A stretch of DNA of 64,000 nucleotides from Tubiluchus corallicola (GCA_030141605.1 JAQGDQ010000243.1:211001-275000), one strand, 5' to 3'. Shown: positions 12,048 through 24,359, counted from the stretch's first letter. Translations and numbers: made by a program. The notes: a model not told the origin generated them from the letters alone.

Positions 12048-15000
12048 CTAATCGTCGTGATCTGGATTATTTTTATAAAGGTAGATCACGAACGCGGCAA
12101 TGATGAACAAATTTGCGATGGCGATGAACAGCAACCCACCGACACTCCAACTCAGAGGTATCACATCTCCACTGGCTAGTATATCGGCCTTGCGGGTTTC
12201 CATATCGATTAGTAGCGCATTCATTTGGTGATTCGTTGCAATCACGCTGGTCATGTGAAACAGCATGTGCGAATGACCAAACACGTCAAACTTACCAGGA
12301 AAAAATCGCTCTGGAATATGAGAAGCGTAGAGAAAGACCGTGAGGGCGGCAAAGATAAACTGGATTGTGTAAGGCCAGTAAGACTCGGTGTGCAGTTCAC
12401 CTCGGCAAAATATGAGCCTATACAGAAGTGGCAAGCTATCCCAATTATACATTAGGGAAAATCCCGTGATCTTCATTCCTTTGGACACTTTGGAGTGCCG
12501 GTTTAGGAGGCGGGACTGACATGTAATATACATGCAAGTAAGGCACACAGCCACGGACACGTACAGGAACACTGACGAGTACCAGGTGTTAAGCAGTGCG
12601 TCCGGAAATGCGTAAGCTCGGTAGGCGATCGATACACCAAACCCGTAGAAGCCAAGTCCTGCGTAGTCAAAGAAGAAGCAAATGTGACGCGAGCGATGCG
12701 ACATTGTGCTAAACAGGTGGGCTATGCTACTGGACAGCGGATATGCGCACGACGTGATCATGAAAGAGAAAAATGGCCAAGAGTAACGGTCATTGACGAA
12801 ATCGTGTGTATCTAGCAGTGCCATGAGGTGCCATGTAAAGTACAGCGCTGGTAGGAAATGTGTCCAGAAATTGAGAGTTTCATTGTGCACATCAAAGATG
12901 CTGCGCACACATTCAACAGGTGTTGACTTGTGGTACCTATAACCTGCAAAAGAAAAACTCATTAAATCAATTACCTGATTCGATTAAAACTAGCACACAA
13001 TTAGACACCTCAGAAGCTAATCATAACACAATATCTTAATCTGCAGAAATAAATTTAAGTACTTTCAAAATTACATCTCATAGTCAATCCACATTGGTTT
13101 AACTTTGCGATCCGTATTTTACTCAGAATCATAATCTCATAGTCAATCCACATTGGTTTAGCTTTGCAATCTGTATTTTACTCAGAATCATAGTCTCATA
13201 GTCAATCCACATTAGTTTAGCTTTGCAATCTGTATTTTACTCAGTCTCATAGTCAATCCACATTGGTTTAGCTTTGCAATCTGTATTTTACTCAGAATCA
13301 TAGTCTCATAGTCAATCCACATTGGTTTAGCTTTGCAATCTGTATTTTACTCAGTCTCATAGTCAATCCACATTGGTTTAGCTTTGCAATCTGTATTTTA
13401 CTCAAAATCACAGTCTCATAATCAATCTACATTGGTTTAACTTTGTGATCTGTATTTTACTCAGAATCATAGTCTCATAGTCAATCGACATTGGTTTAGC
13501 TTTGCAATCTGTATTTTACTCAGTCTCATAGTCAATCCACATTGGTTTAGCTTTGCAATCTGTATTTTACTCAGAATCATAATCTCATAGTCAATCCACA
13601 TTGGTTTAGCTTTGCAATCTGTATTTTACTCAGAATCATAGTCTCATAGTCAATCCACATTGGTTTAGCTTTGCGATCTGTATTTTACTCAAAATCATAG
13701 TCTCATAGTCAATCCACATTGGTTTAGCTTTGCAATCTGTATTTTACTCAGAATCATAGTCTCATAGTCAATCCACATTGGTTTAGCTTTGCAATCTGTA
13801 TTTTACTCAGAATCATAGTCTCATAGTCAATCCACATTGGTTTAGGTTTGCGATCTGTATTTTACTCAGAATCATAATCTCATAGTCAATCCACATTGGT
13901 TTAGCTTTGCAATCTGTATTTTACTCAGAATCATAGTCTCATAGTCAATCCACATTGGTTTAGCTTTGCAATCTGTATTTTACTCAGAATCATAGTCAAT
14001 CCACATTGGTTTAGCTTTGCGATCCGTATTTTACTCAGAATCATAATCTCATAGTCAATCCACATTGGTTTAGCTTTGCAATCTGTATTTTACTCAGAAT
14101 CATAATCTCATAGTCAATCCACATTGGTTTAACTTTGCGATCTGTATTTTACTCAAAATCCTAGTCTAATAGTCAATCTACATATACACAAAAATGGTAA
14201 ACATAATCAACAGTATTATCGAAAGTCTAAGTAAATCCATCAGCCAATATATCATGGCACCTGTGTCAAGACGTTGTTATAACCTCACAACTGTTTAAGC
14301 CCATTGCTTTCTTTCTCCTCTTACTACTAAGTGTGAAAAACTACTACATTCACAGAGAAGCCAAGTAACCCTGTTACATACAAACATATAGCAGTAGCAA
14401 GTACATACATAGATTGGAAACTTTCAAGTGTTTAAACAGATGTCAGTACTGACTTAATGGTAATGAAAAACTAAAGTTTAAAAGTACAAATCAAAATTAA
14501 TAATAAACTGTCAATTAAATGCTCGCATCTCAGACAGAATGCAACTTTGATTTTCATCTGGCCTCTTGTCATCTCCAATCATTATTCAAAGGTAAAAATT
14601 AAAAGAAAGTGTTAGCTTGAATTTCACAGCTCAGAAATGCCTGAAGTAAAAGCTAGAGGGGCGGTTACGTTATGGCGTTCTTATTACATCATGTTACATT
14701 GACTTAAGCCCATTTAAGTTCTGATTTGTGACATCATCATCATCATCATACGCCCATCACGTCTATTGTAGCCATTGGGCAGGCAGAATTCTAAAATAAA
14801 AGAAATCTGCCTTCAGACAGGTAAACGCAGCAGTAATCCAGCAAAAAAACTAGACACTGCTACGCCAGTGGCTTGTCAGCACCATGTACATGTCACATAA
14901 ATATGCAACATCGGGAGTTTTCACCGGCGCAGCAGCAATAAACAAACAACTCACAGTCAAACCAGTTTATTTACACAAGTGGCTTCTTCTAGAGTAAAAA

Positions 15001-18000
15001 GCACCAAAATTCTGAGCCACAAACAAACACAAGAAGTATCAGCTTCCACAGTGGTCTTACAAGTGTGCAAGGCATAGTAACTCCCAAATACCAAGACTAT
15101 TGCTGGTTGAATAACCAGAATACTTGGCAGGATAGCATGCTGTTTTATGGAACAAAAGTAAGTAAGTAAGTAAGTTTATTAGTTTATCACCATTTTTAAA
15201 ATAGCAAAATACATAACTAAGAGATTTATAAATCTGTACAACATACAATAATATTAATATAATAATAATACATATAATAATAATACAACATACAACAAAA
15301 TCTCTTAATGAAAGCAATAAAACTGTAGAATGTAACAATGCCTTGAGTGCTGACCACACGTACATGTATGCTGGTCCCATTTAAAAAACTGGTGCAAAGA
15401 TTTTAGCGATGTATTGCTTTTCTCAATGTAACATACCAACGGTCATTTCACTAGTTAGTTTGGTGCAGTTATCTACATTCACAGCTAAATACTTGGTTTA
15501 GAACGTCTATTTTGTTAATTATTTCTTTACTGCCCAGGTCTTATTGCAATAGATACACATACAATGCAGTTAAGCTGTTGCATTTGAATAAGATGTTAGG
15601 TACGTAAATAAACATTTCTTAAATACACTGTTAGACTAAATAACACTTCGGTAGGGGACGAATGTCTGTCAAGACCTTATTTCAGAGATTAGTCGCCAGC
15701 TGTCACTGCAAGACTGCTAATAGAAGGCAAAACACGGAAATTTGAGCAATACGGCTGTTTTTTATATGTATTTTTGTTGATAGCTAAACCAATATCCAGT
15801 GATACTATTACGCGCTACAGAGGCTGAATCCAAATTACATAGTTTTACAAATACGTATAAAACTTACTTCACTGTTAATGTCTCAATAATCTGAAAAGTT
15901 TTCTTTTGTAAGATAGCTCATTTTTCATTTGCAGAACCACTACTAAAATCGCAGAGGAACAAATTTTAAAATGTATTAATTGAGAGAGTTTGGGGTACTA
16001 ATTCAAACTCAGTTGTCAATGTATAAAAATAACAAAAGTTTGAATACAGAAGAGTATGGAGTTGTTAATTTTGACAATGGTTCATAAATGCATAGAATGC
16101 AGTCAGGAGGAGTGCAGACTGCAAAGCAATAATGGAGTGCAGGAAAGAGGAAGCAAATCAAACAAATGCAGCATTCAATTCATCAGCAGTGGGACTGTTG
16201 ACCAATGAAATGACTCAAGATCAATATTCCTTTATTCCATATTACTAATTGTAGAGAAATAATTCACAGTCCAGACTCCAGTGACAGGCTAGCTGACATA
16301 TAAAATAGTAATTTGTTTAGAAATTGCCTATAAAATGCAAGTAACATTGGAGTTGCTAGTTTAAACACAAAGGCAAGGCTGTGCTTTGTATCTTACCTTG
16401 TTATAAACCTCAAAGATACACTATGTTACAATGCATCTTCTTACTTGTCAAAGGCTAGGCTGTGCTCTGTATCTTACCTTGTTATAAACCTCAAAGATAC
16501 ACTATGTTACAACGCATCTTCTTACTTGTCAAAGGATAGGCTGTGCTCTGTATCTTATCTTGTTATAAACTTCAAAGAGACACTATGTTACAATGCATCT
16601 TCTTACTTGTCAAAGGCTAGGCTGCACTCTGTATCTTACCTTGTTATAAACCTCAAAGAGACACTATGTTACAATGCATCTTCCTACTTGTCAAAGGCTA
16701 GGCTGTGCTCTGTATCTTACCTTGTTATAAACCTCAAAGATACACTATGTTACAATGCATCTTCTTACTTGTCAAAGGCTAGGCTATGCTCTGTATCTTA
16801 TCTTGTTATAAACTTCAAAGAGACACTAGGGCCTATGTTACAATGCATTTTCTTACTTGTCAAAAGCTAGGCTGTGCTCTGTATCTTATCTTGTTGTAAA
16901 CCTCAAAGAGACACTATGTTACAATGCATCTTCTTACTTGTAAATAGATGTAACCATGTTAGTCATAAACATTATTACCAACAATGTTTACACTGCCATC
17001 TAATACAATTATTACTAATCTTATCAAAAGGAAAACCTTGTCTTGGATTCAAGTACCCAAGACATTTGTGACTGCTTGGCATTTACAAACATAATTATTA
17101 GTTAGTAAAATCTTTCATTAAAATCTTTCATCGTTCCTTTCATTTTTTACACATTTGCAGTGCTCTGTGCTTGTCTTAAAGGATTTGCATGATGCAACAT
17201 ATTTTATGCTAAGCACAATGCCTACCAGATTGACAAGAATGGAACGCCTAATTAACAAGGATAATCACACCAATGCTCCCAAGATGAGAACTGGGACAGC
17301 GCATATTAACCATAGGAGAAAGCCACGTAAAATCACCCATTGGGCACCTATCCATTCACTAGCTTGCTTAAAGGAGGATTGCAGAGACATTAGTTCAAAA
17401 GTATGCTCGAAAATACTGAAAACTAGAATAGTTTTTTCAAATCAAAGCTTAGATTAAGTAGTAATTGTCTCGGATAGTTAAATTTTGTTTAGCTTTCAAA
17501 GCTACGTGTGGCTCAGAATCCACTAAGACTGGCAATGATGCCTATTTGTCACATTCGCGTCACTGACAAGTAGCTGTGATATCGCAATAAGCATGATTAT
17601 AAACTGCACTGTTCGCCTGTGACACAGAGCCCACTTTTGTGACACCACATCAGCATCTTATAGCAATCTTTGCATATGCAAACGTTCTTAACGAGCACCG
17701 AAGATGCCTACCAGTTCACAAATTGCGGTTAGTTTGTGACGTAACCAATAGCTGTGTTCGGGCGCCGTTACTTAACTTTCCAAGTTAATTATTCAAATAT
17801 AAGAAACAATTGCTAACTTTTATAGGCAAGGAAATGTATATTTTGGACAGTAAATCAAAATGAGATTGAGTCTAATCAATCGTCCGGTTTTCTTTTAACC
17901 TCCTACCTGAGCTCAAACCGTGAATACTACTAATGCACAATAATTCTATGTCACAGGCATAGCTACATATACATTACCAGAGAGGATGTATCGCTCCTGA

Positions 18001-18071
18001 AAGTGAGGCGGCACCTGTTTTGATGACAGCAACGGATTACTTCCACTAATATTGCCATTCAAATTCAACAT
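12048..18071 (-). CDS. PAQR-family seven-transmembrane receptor, two coding exons
   Basis: Exon 1 is 18071-17978 (ATG at 18071, donor GTAATG) and exon 2 is 12943-12048 (acceptor TTTTGCAG, stop TAG). Joining them in phase 1 gives 329 residues with the continuous PAQR entry ERYILSG-YRYHKS. The fingerprint residues are present: NETLNFWTH (52-60), SSIAHLF with His107, FDYAG with Asp124, and GHSHMLFH with His257 and His261. In the PAQR/CREST superfamily these His and Asp residues bind a metal in the membrane core. The sequence resembles the membrane progestin receptor branch (PAQR5-8) more than adiponectin receptors, so a lipid or steroid ligand at a cell membrane is plausible but inferred. An ATG just upstream of exon 2 (reading MSFSFAG) lies in the intron's polypyrimidine tract and is not the start. 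The 5 kb intron holds two minisatellites and several retroelement ends. Confidence 0.92.
13072..14180. repeat. 59-bp minisatellite, about 19 copies
   Basis: A unit containing CAATCCACATTGGTTTAG and TGTATTTTACTCAGAATC repeats about 19 times with few substitutions. Some units are about 10 bp shorter because they lack AATCATAGTC. The whole array lies in the intron of the PAQR gene. A single unit recurs at 52818-52880 next to the same flanking sequence, so the array expanded inside a dispersed repeat. Confidence 0.95.
14127..14532. repeat. Dispersed repeat, copy A (contains end of minisatellite)
   Basis: From the last minisatellite unit through AATTAAATGCTCGCATCT the sequence matches 52818-53231 closely over about 410 bp in the same orientation. 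Similarity stops abruptly at the CGCATCT end in both copies. No coding sequence or terminal inverted repeat is apparent, so the element type is unknown. Confidence 0.85.
14732..14880 (-). mobile_element. (GAT)n-tailed retroelement 3' end, copy 1
   Basis: On the minus strand a ~130-bp sequence containing CTGCCTGCCCAATGGC ends in GGGCGTATGATGATGATGATG. The same sequence lies at 24992-25134, and part of it at 25691-25754. The trinucleotide tail suggests an RTE-type LINE or a SINE mobilised by one. Confidence 0.75.
15158..15310 (-). mobile_element. LINE-type 3' end with (ACTT)n tail
   Basis: Read on the minus strand the sequence ends in AATAAACTTACTTACTTACTT. A polyadenylation-like motif leading into a short tandem tail is typical of LINE 3' termini. 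No coding portion remains. It lies in the PAQR intron in the sense orientation. Confidence 0.55.
16365..16945. repeat. 81-bp minisatellite, about 7 copies
   Basis: A unit containing GGCTAGGCTGTGCTCTGTAT and CCTTGTTATAAACCTCAAAG repeats about seven times. Because 81 is a multiple of three, a 141-residue open frame crosses the array on the plus strand. It is antisense to the PAQR intron and has no start context or domain, so I do not call it a gene. Confidence 0.93.
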
Positions 18072-18454
18072 GTTGAAGGTCAGCTTATCGCTTCTAGCTG
18101 CACCATCAAAACGTGTCGTCTACCACGTTCCTCCACCTTGTTATTCTACCGCTTACATCCACAACTGGTTAGGGAAAGCTCCTATAAAAGCAATAAGAAA
18201 CAAATTCAACCAACAAACTAATTTTACTGATTAAATTCCGGATTTTCAAGCTAATTACAGAAGCCAAACACCGTTCACTCACTCGATTAAAATCGGTTCC
18301 AGTTCAGCTCCAGTGATTTCATTGGCTATTTACATTTAATTATAGCTGCCCCAACGAAGTCCAAAGGTAACTATAAAATTAAAGATTCAGTCTGTCCAGC
18401 TTTTGTCTGCCTACCTGTCTGTCTGTGTGCCGCCACTTTTTCTTTGCTCGGGAA
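18072..18454. other. 5' flank of the PAQR gene
   Basis: Region upstream of the PAQR start on the minus strand. It should contain the promoter and 5' untranslated region. I see no TATA box or clear initiator. Confidence 0.35.
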
Positions 18455-18735
18455 TAATCTAGTAAGCTGATGCATCTGGAGTAATCTAGTAAAGCCAATT
18501 ACCTCTGGAGCCACCTAGTAAAAGTTGATGCATCTGTAGTAATCTAGTAAAAGTTGATGCCTCTGGAGTAATCCAGTAAAAGTAGATGCCTCTGGAGTAA
18601 TCCAGTAAAAGTAGATGCCTCTGTAGTAATCTAGTAAAAGTTGATGCATCTGGAGTAATCTAGTAAAAGTTGATGCCTCTGAAGTAATCCAGTAAAAGTA
18701 GATGCCTCTGGAGTAATCTAGTAAAAGTTTATGCC
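18455..18735. repeat. 29-bp minisatellite, about 9 copies
   Basis: A unit of the form TAATCCAGTAAAAGTAGATG plus CCTCTGGAG repeats about nine times, with two main variants (TCTAG/TCCAG, GTTGATG/GTAGATG). It lies some 400 bp upstream of the PAQR start codon. Confidence 0.92.
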
Positions 18736-19690
18736 TGACAGTGGTAGGGCACGGCTCAAGCTTGGAGCTTGTAAATTTTTGCGCCAATTGGTGCAGATTC
18801 GGATTTTTTTTTAAAAAGATTCATGTGTGCGAATCTGCCTACACAGCGAAATGAATTACGATTGATTAGCAAGGTATCAAATGTGATTATTTAGACCCGC
18901 GCGATGTGAGCTGTGATTTTTCACGGATGTTTAGTATTTCATGTATAAAAGTTACAATCCGTGTCCATGCAGAAAACACGTTAAAACAACTTAAATATCC
19001 TTCATACTCCATATGATGGTGGCTGTATGTATTTTTCACACAAATTTAGTATCATTTCAATTTACTGAATGTGAACATAGAACTTCAATATGCGAAAAAT
19101 ATAATTTGTTTTTAAATAAACTGGAAAATGAAGATAAAAATCTGAGGAAGATTCCAAGACTAAAATTGAAAATTAGTAATGTACATGTACTGTATCCTAC
19201 TTGTTTACTGTGCGGTTTTTTCATTAAAAATTAACCTTCCATTTCTGTGTGTAGCAAAAGCGAATTCTAACCACAACTAACCGTATCCTCTGGATGACGG
19301 CAGCTGCTTTTTCAGAAATTTAAGTGTCAATGCAGAAAGTATATGTTTTTGGAACATCTCATCTCTCCGGGGTAACTATGCCCCTCAACTGAGAACACTC
19401 TAGTTATAGTGCAAAACGCCCCAAACACCGAAAGTTCCACGTAAAAATAAATTTCACATCCAATTTCAGTAATTACTTAAATAACACGGCCAAGCCAACA
19501 ATAATTTGACGAAATTCAACTGTAAAGAAAAATTCTTGAAAGAAAAACCTGTAAGACTTGCTTTAAAATTCTTGTTCACAAATCACAATCATTGCACGGT
19601 CGTTAGCCTGTTTAGTAATCAAGAATTAGATATCCATGGTTTAATCTCACAGCCGTGTTAAATACGTGTTAGTCGCTGTCAGAACAAATT
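18736..19690. other. No gene seen
   Basis: AT-rich intergenic sequence. A plus-strand open frame at 19013-19234 has no recognisable feature. Confidence 0.4.
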
Positions 19691-19949
19691 TTTTTTTTAT
19701 AAACTTTGTTAGAGAAGGCACATTTGTTTGTTCTTATACGCATTTTGATCTGTGATAAGTGCGTATGGAAGATGAACCTGATTCTCATTTCTATTATTTA
19801 CATGATAATTTATTTTTTACTGTCTAAGAATTATGCTTGTGTTATGAAGTATATTTCAGTTGCCATTGTTCTTATGTTTCCGTTGTCAGACTTTTATTTT
19901 CAGTTCTTGTTTATTTTTTTATTATACACTTATTATTACTGTGTATAAA

Positions 19950-20210
19950 TTGTATTAACACGTTATAAGGACATCAATTTAATGTCATTCGTAACAATTA
20001 AATCCTTATTATAAGCAGTACTAACACTAATACACTGTAGCATGGCGGTTATAAAAATGTTCATGACTAACCAAAGGGCAGCTGACTAGATGACCAATTG
20101 GTTTTTCGCTGCCCTTTCTTCACATTTTTGTTTCCAAATTAATTGTATTGTAACTGTACCTGTGTTGCAAGATAAATAAAAAAGATCATTATTAGATTAT
20201 TATTATTAAA
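19950..20210 (+). mobile_element. LINE 3' end with terminal hairpin and (ATT)n tail
   Basis: A hairpin at 20073-20117 pairs AAGGGCAG with CTGCCCTT around GACTAGATGACC. It is followed by AATAAAAAAG and an ATT repeat tail near 20190-20208. Two related hairpins with other tails are at 20861-20901 and 38336-38375. Such terminal hairpins plus short tandem tails mark LINE 3' untranslated regions. No ORF remains. The AT-rich sequence from about 19706 may belong to the same element. Confidence 0.65.
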
Positions 20211-20579
20211 GTGTTGACATTAAAGTATCTCTCTACAGCTGAATGTATAATATTCATTTTAAAACATCTGTCTTTTTACTGATCAATGAAGTGTAATATA
20301 ATGGCACTATTGTCGTCCGTGGTTTGCATGATTGTTTGGAAATCTTGTTTGGGAAATAATCCTGCAGTCTTTGAGGAAAAATTACCATGGAAGTCTCGAA
20401 TGATTACTGATCACTATGATTACTGATTGCTTTTGTTCATTTATTACATTTAAGACTTACTGCACAAATTTTCTTCCTTTTGTTTTTTTTGTTTTTTTTT
20501 CTGTTGTTGTGCATTCATTATTTAACTACATTTTCATTCATTTGCAGCATTTTAGTTCACTCACTGCATTTATGATTTA

Positions 20580-20990
20580 ACCAGATTGCTTGCTTTTTTG
20601 TTGCTGCATTCATGACTTGTTCAGATGTTGTTTTAATTTTTAATTGCATTATTTGCTTGCTTTTTTTGTTGTTGCATTCATGACTTGTTCAGTTGTTGTT
20701 TTAATTTTTAATTGCATTATTTGCTTGCTTTTTTTCCATTGGTATAATTATAATATAACTGCTTTGCATTTTGTTTATTTGCTACACTTAAGACCTAACC
20801 ACGTATTTATTCACTTAACCATGTAGTTTGCCGTGCTTTATAATATTTCTAAGTTATATAGGGGTGGCTCACTCGATGACCTCCTGGTCTTTCGCCACCC
20901 CATCTCTACATACTTTACACAATTTGTTGTATATGCGCTATAAATATTATATTAGAGATGAATAAACCTTTGAATTGAATTGAAGTGAAT
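20580..20990 (+). mobile_element. LINE 3' end with terminal hairpin and (GAATT)n tail
   Basis: The hairpin at 20861-20901 pairs GGGGTGGC with GCCACCCC around CTCGATGACC. It is followed by AATAAACC and a GAATT/GAAGT repeat at 20973-20990. A ~63-bp tandem duplication containing TTCATGACTTGTTCAG occurs upstream at about 20586-20735. The layout matches the LINE end at 20073, so this is a related family with a different tail. Confidence 0.65.
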
Positions 20991-21213
20991 CGAAGTAAAA
21001 GTCGTAATGATATGGCTTTATTGGCAGCAGACACATCTGTGCTAGCAACATACACTTCTGTAGCAATGAAAGCACTTTGAAAATTTTTAATATAATCACT
21101 CACACTCGTGACGCTGATAGCACTAAGATGAGTGTAGCCATTGACAGGTGTCACACAGACACAGCGGGCGAATAAAGCTTGCATAGGTGGAATCGACTAC
21201 AGAAGAAAGACCG

Positions 21214-21890
21214 GTTAAATCCAGGTGTTAAAGATATGTAAACTAGTTATACAATTTTAATAGATAGCAACGCCAAAGTCCTGAACACTGCTAGTGTGAT
21301 ATACTGTGCGTAAAGTGGTTTCTATTGATAGACGTCTAGAGGAAGCATGATAGCCTTCCATTAATTTGACATTTAAAATAGTACTTTTTGTTTCATTTCC
21401 TAAGTTGTGAGTGAGACCTGGGACGTACTTACAGTTGTTGATATATGTGATAATCAAAGTTATCAATTGGAAAACACCAGGGCCTGTTTCAGGGGGGGGG
21501 GAGCGGGGATACTTCGCCGGGGCCTCACCCTCCAGGGGGGCGTGGCGCCAAGGTAACATTTTTTGCTTTATGCAAACATACTGCCTCCTCTCCCCCCCCC
21601 CCCCTCTCTCTCTCTCTCTTGCCGCACGACGCCAGTATTGACAAGTATTAAGGACTGGTCTTGAGAATAAAGCAGTTTTTCTTTCAATTGTTCTTTCCTT
21701 TAACAACTGTATAACTCCATATTTTCTCTTCGATAATGCTTCTCTGGCGTTCTAGCAGTTCAAAAATTTTCTGGGCACCAACCATGGAGGCGCTCGTCCC
21801 CCGGCGCTTATACCCCCCCCCCCCCCGCGGGGGCTGACACGCTCCACTTCCCCGGTCCTCGCTTAGGCTGAAATAGGCCCTGGTTAAATC
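21214..21890. mobile_element. hAT-like element with 8-bp target-site duplication
   Basis: GTTAAATC occurs at 21214-21221 immediately before CAGGTG and again at 21883-21890 immediately after GGCCCTG, giving an element of about 660 bp (21222-21882). The right terminus, read inward, is CAGGGCCTATTTCAGCC. An inverted near-copy of it (CAGGGCCTGTTTCAG) lies inside at 21478, so the left part may be a diverged or rearranged end. The inner ~400 bp recur in inverted orientation at 31986-32285. Long G and C runs and a CT repeat are internal. The overlapping open frames here are not genes. Confidence 0.7.
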
Positions 21891-22676
21891 AGCCTAGATA
21901 AGCAAAAATTGTTCGTTTTTCGAACCTAAATGATAGCAATTTATCATGTCTTTAAAAACCACAATAGCAGTCTTGTGATACTAATGCAGTATATGTATTG
22001 ATGAATACTTGCGCACATCATTCCACATTCCGACAATGCTAATATTGTCCGCGTTAGGGGTGACAGTTCAAGATGCCAGCAAAGCGGAAGTACTAAAAAC
22101 AATCCAGGATGTTTATTCTACTATTTTTTGCTGATTACATATGGTCTCGGATGCTGTAGTTGATTTCCTGCCCAGTTCTTTAATGCAAACAACAAATGAT
22201 TAAGTCTACAAATATGAGGCCAAACACACGCACAGACACAGACTGATAGTTTCAGATTTGTATTTTGAATTTATTTTCAAAAGTGTTGTCCCAGTATACT
22301 CTTGTTATATGACAGATCCACATACTTCTGTTTAAAGAAGGAAGTTCTAGAATTCTGCAAGTTATACAATATACACTATAAGGGTTTTTAAAACTACAAA
22401 TACAGTGGGACTAATGGCGAGAGCAAGTCGAGAAACTGAATCAAACCACATCAGTATCACTGGCAGTCCGACAGCATAACAACAAACAAGCTGTTCTTGT
22501 TTTGGCCTAGCTCAGTAAAACATAAACTCCCGGAAATAACACTCATGATGAAATCTCTTACTTGAAATAACAGATCAAGAAGATGTAGTCGTAGATGATT
22601 CTAATTCTTTTAGAGCAGGCACTCAGACACCCTTCCTAAAACCTTACACAGACCTCACAAGTTTCTAGTTCTCCTA
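21891..22676. other. No gene seen
   Basis: Intergenic sequence without a supported ORF or identifiable repeat. Confidence 0.4.
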
Positions 22677-23050
22677 ACAACACGTAACAGGCAGAGCCTT
22701 TCTAGCGTTATTTAGGCCCATTTTACACCTAGGACGCGAGGCAAAATTCCTCGAGGAAAACATTGCTTCCTAATTCTGTTTGCTTTCTAATTCTCTTGAC
22801 AACACGTAACAGGCAGAGCTTTTCTAGCGTTATTTAGGCCCATTTTACACCTAGGACGCGAGGCAAAATTCCTCGAGGAAAATATAGCAAATTGCTTTCC
22901 AATTTCTATGGCGTTATTCATAGCATGAAACAGTTTTTCCTCGAGGAATTCGTCGTGGGTAACTCTGCCGACAACCTTCTCCTCAAGAGGAAATTTGCCA
23001 TTTGGTAGGAATACTACACGCCCCATTTTTTGAGAGGATTCCTCGAGGAA
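22677..23050. repeat. 122-bp tandem duplication with four TTCCTCGAGGAA palindromes
   Basis: A segment starting AACACGTAACAGGCAGAGC at 22679 is repeated at 22801 with few changes. The perfect 12-bp palindrome TTCCTCGAGGAA occurs at 22747, 22869, 22937 and 23039. The GGCCCATTTTACACCTAGGA stretch next to it looks like a DNA-transposon terminus, but I could not define both ends. Confidence 0.7.
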
Positions 23051-23156
23051 TTCACATTAAAAGTTAATTGCTCAATTACTTCTCTCTTGTTTAACGAGCA
23101 ACAATTAACGTAACAGAGCATAAAAGTCTAAGCTCTTAATCGCTCTTTATCATACA

Positions 23157-23760
23157 AATGATTTTAGTTTTATTAATGCAAAAGCGATGGCCATATTCGT
23201 GTACAAATTCTCTCATAAATTATTGCCTCCCTTATTTACTGATTATTTTTGTTTGAATGCTGAGAAACATAATTACGGCACACGTTATAGACTTAACTAT
23301 CACTACATACAGTGCAACACAAATGTTAGAAAATTTTCTATTAAATACAATGGCTCTTACATATGGAATTCAATTGCTCCAGCTATTAAAAATGCCAACT
23401 TGCTGTCCATATTTAAAAAAAATTATAAATTAAACTTACTTGAAACATATAACTGATCACTCAATCATGATTTGTTTTTCATTTTCAAAAACTTCCCCTC
23501 TAGCATAATATTTTTATTACTTCCCACCTGTATTTATATTTGTGTATATTGTAATACTGTATCTGTATATATTGTAATTTTTTTCGTAACTAATTCTAGT
23601 GGCCTACCATAAGCTAGCTTCTTAAGTCTCTAGCGCAGAATTCATGAATTGTATCATATTTTTGTATTAACAAAAACTGATTATCGATGCACATGTAATG
23701 TATATGTATATGTTCATTGCGAAATAAATCTATTAAATCTTAATCTTCCAAAAAAAGAAA
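23157..23760 (+). pseudogene. LINE ORF2 C-terminal end and 3' untranslated region
   Basis: An open frame ending at 23456 contains HNYGTRYRLNYHY, NVRKFSIKYNGSYIWNSIAP and a final SIFKKNYKLNLLE. This is the usual C-terminus of CR1/Jockey-like LINE polyproteins (HNYxTR ... KFSIxxxGxxIWNSL ... FKK). The 3' untranslated region follows, with AATAAATC near 23722 and an A-rich end at about 23750. The 5' portion including the reverse transcriptase is missing, as in a typical 5'-truncated insertion. Confidence 0.8.
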
Positions 23761-24359
23761 GAAAAGAAAAATAATGTACACGCACATATATTGATTTCAT
23801 ATGCGTATACGCTCAAATTGTGAAATGGATAGTAGTTACTAAAAAAATTAAACATGTTTGACATTACACTGACTAACAATTGACGCAACTGTAACTTAAT
23901 TCACATTTAATTTGCAAAGTTGGCTTTTTCTTGCCATCGTGGTGCACCTTCTGGAGAAAAAAGGCTACAGAAAGAAGCCATTTCGGATACAGGCACAAAA
24001 GTGGGCGGGGGCCTGTGTAGCAAGTTAACCCCGTCGCGTTCCGGTAAGACGTCACACAAATCATACGCAGAAACAATCTTTGATTTTGACGGAAAGTATG
24101 AGAGTGACTCGAAGAAAAGATTTATAAGAAGTTAAAGTTCCTTACCGCAGGGTTATCAAAAGGTAACAACTAAGTTAGTCAGAAGGTCAACGCAGTCTCT
24201 GAAGTTTAAATATATTTTTTGTAATCGAGTCCTGTTGTAAGACTAATATATTAACGAATGTGTCCGGAGTCATTCTAGTATTAATGTAGAATTTCTCCCG
24301 ATTGGCCGCGCAACGTAGCAAAACTGCACCACGTTGTCGTGACAGTCTTGTTTCATTAA
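23761..24359. other. No supported gene; promoter-like GC-richer patch
   Basis: Overlapping open frames on both strands at 23873-24135 have no recognisable domain. An inverted CCAAT sequence (GATTGGCC) at 24300 lies about 60 bp upstream of the exon-like ATG at 24360. Confidence 0.3.

Noticed and set aside
12944-12962. ATG giving MSFSFAG as the PAQR start
   Set aside because: It lies in the polypyrimidine tract and acceptor of the intron; the upstream exon at 17978-18071 supplies the true N-terminus in matching phase.
13072-14180. Regularly spaced repeats resembling a CRISPR array
   Set aside because: The whole 59-bp unit repeats without unique spacers, and the context is a eukaryotic intron; it is a minisatellite.
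16445-16870. 141-aa repeat protein ORF
   Set aside because: It is an 81-bp minisatellite in the PAQR intron; the unit length divisible by three keeps the frame open.
17155-17457. 100-aa plus-strand ORF
   Set aside because: No recognisable domain; it lies in the PAQR intron on the opposite strand.
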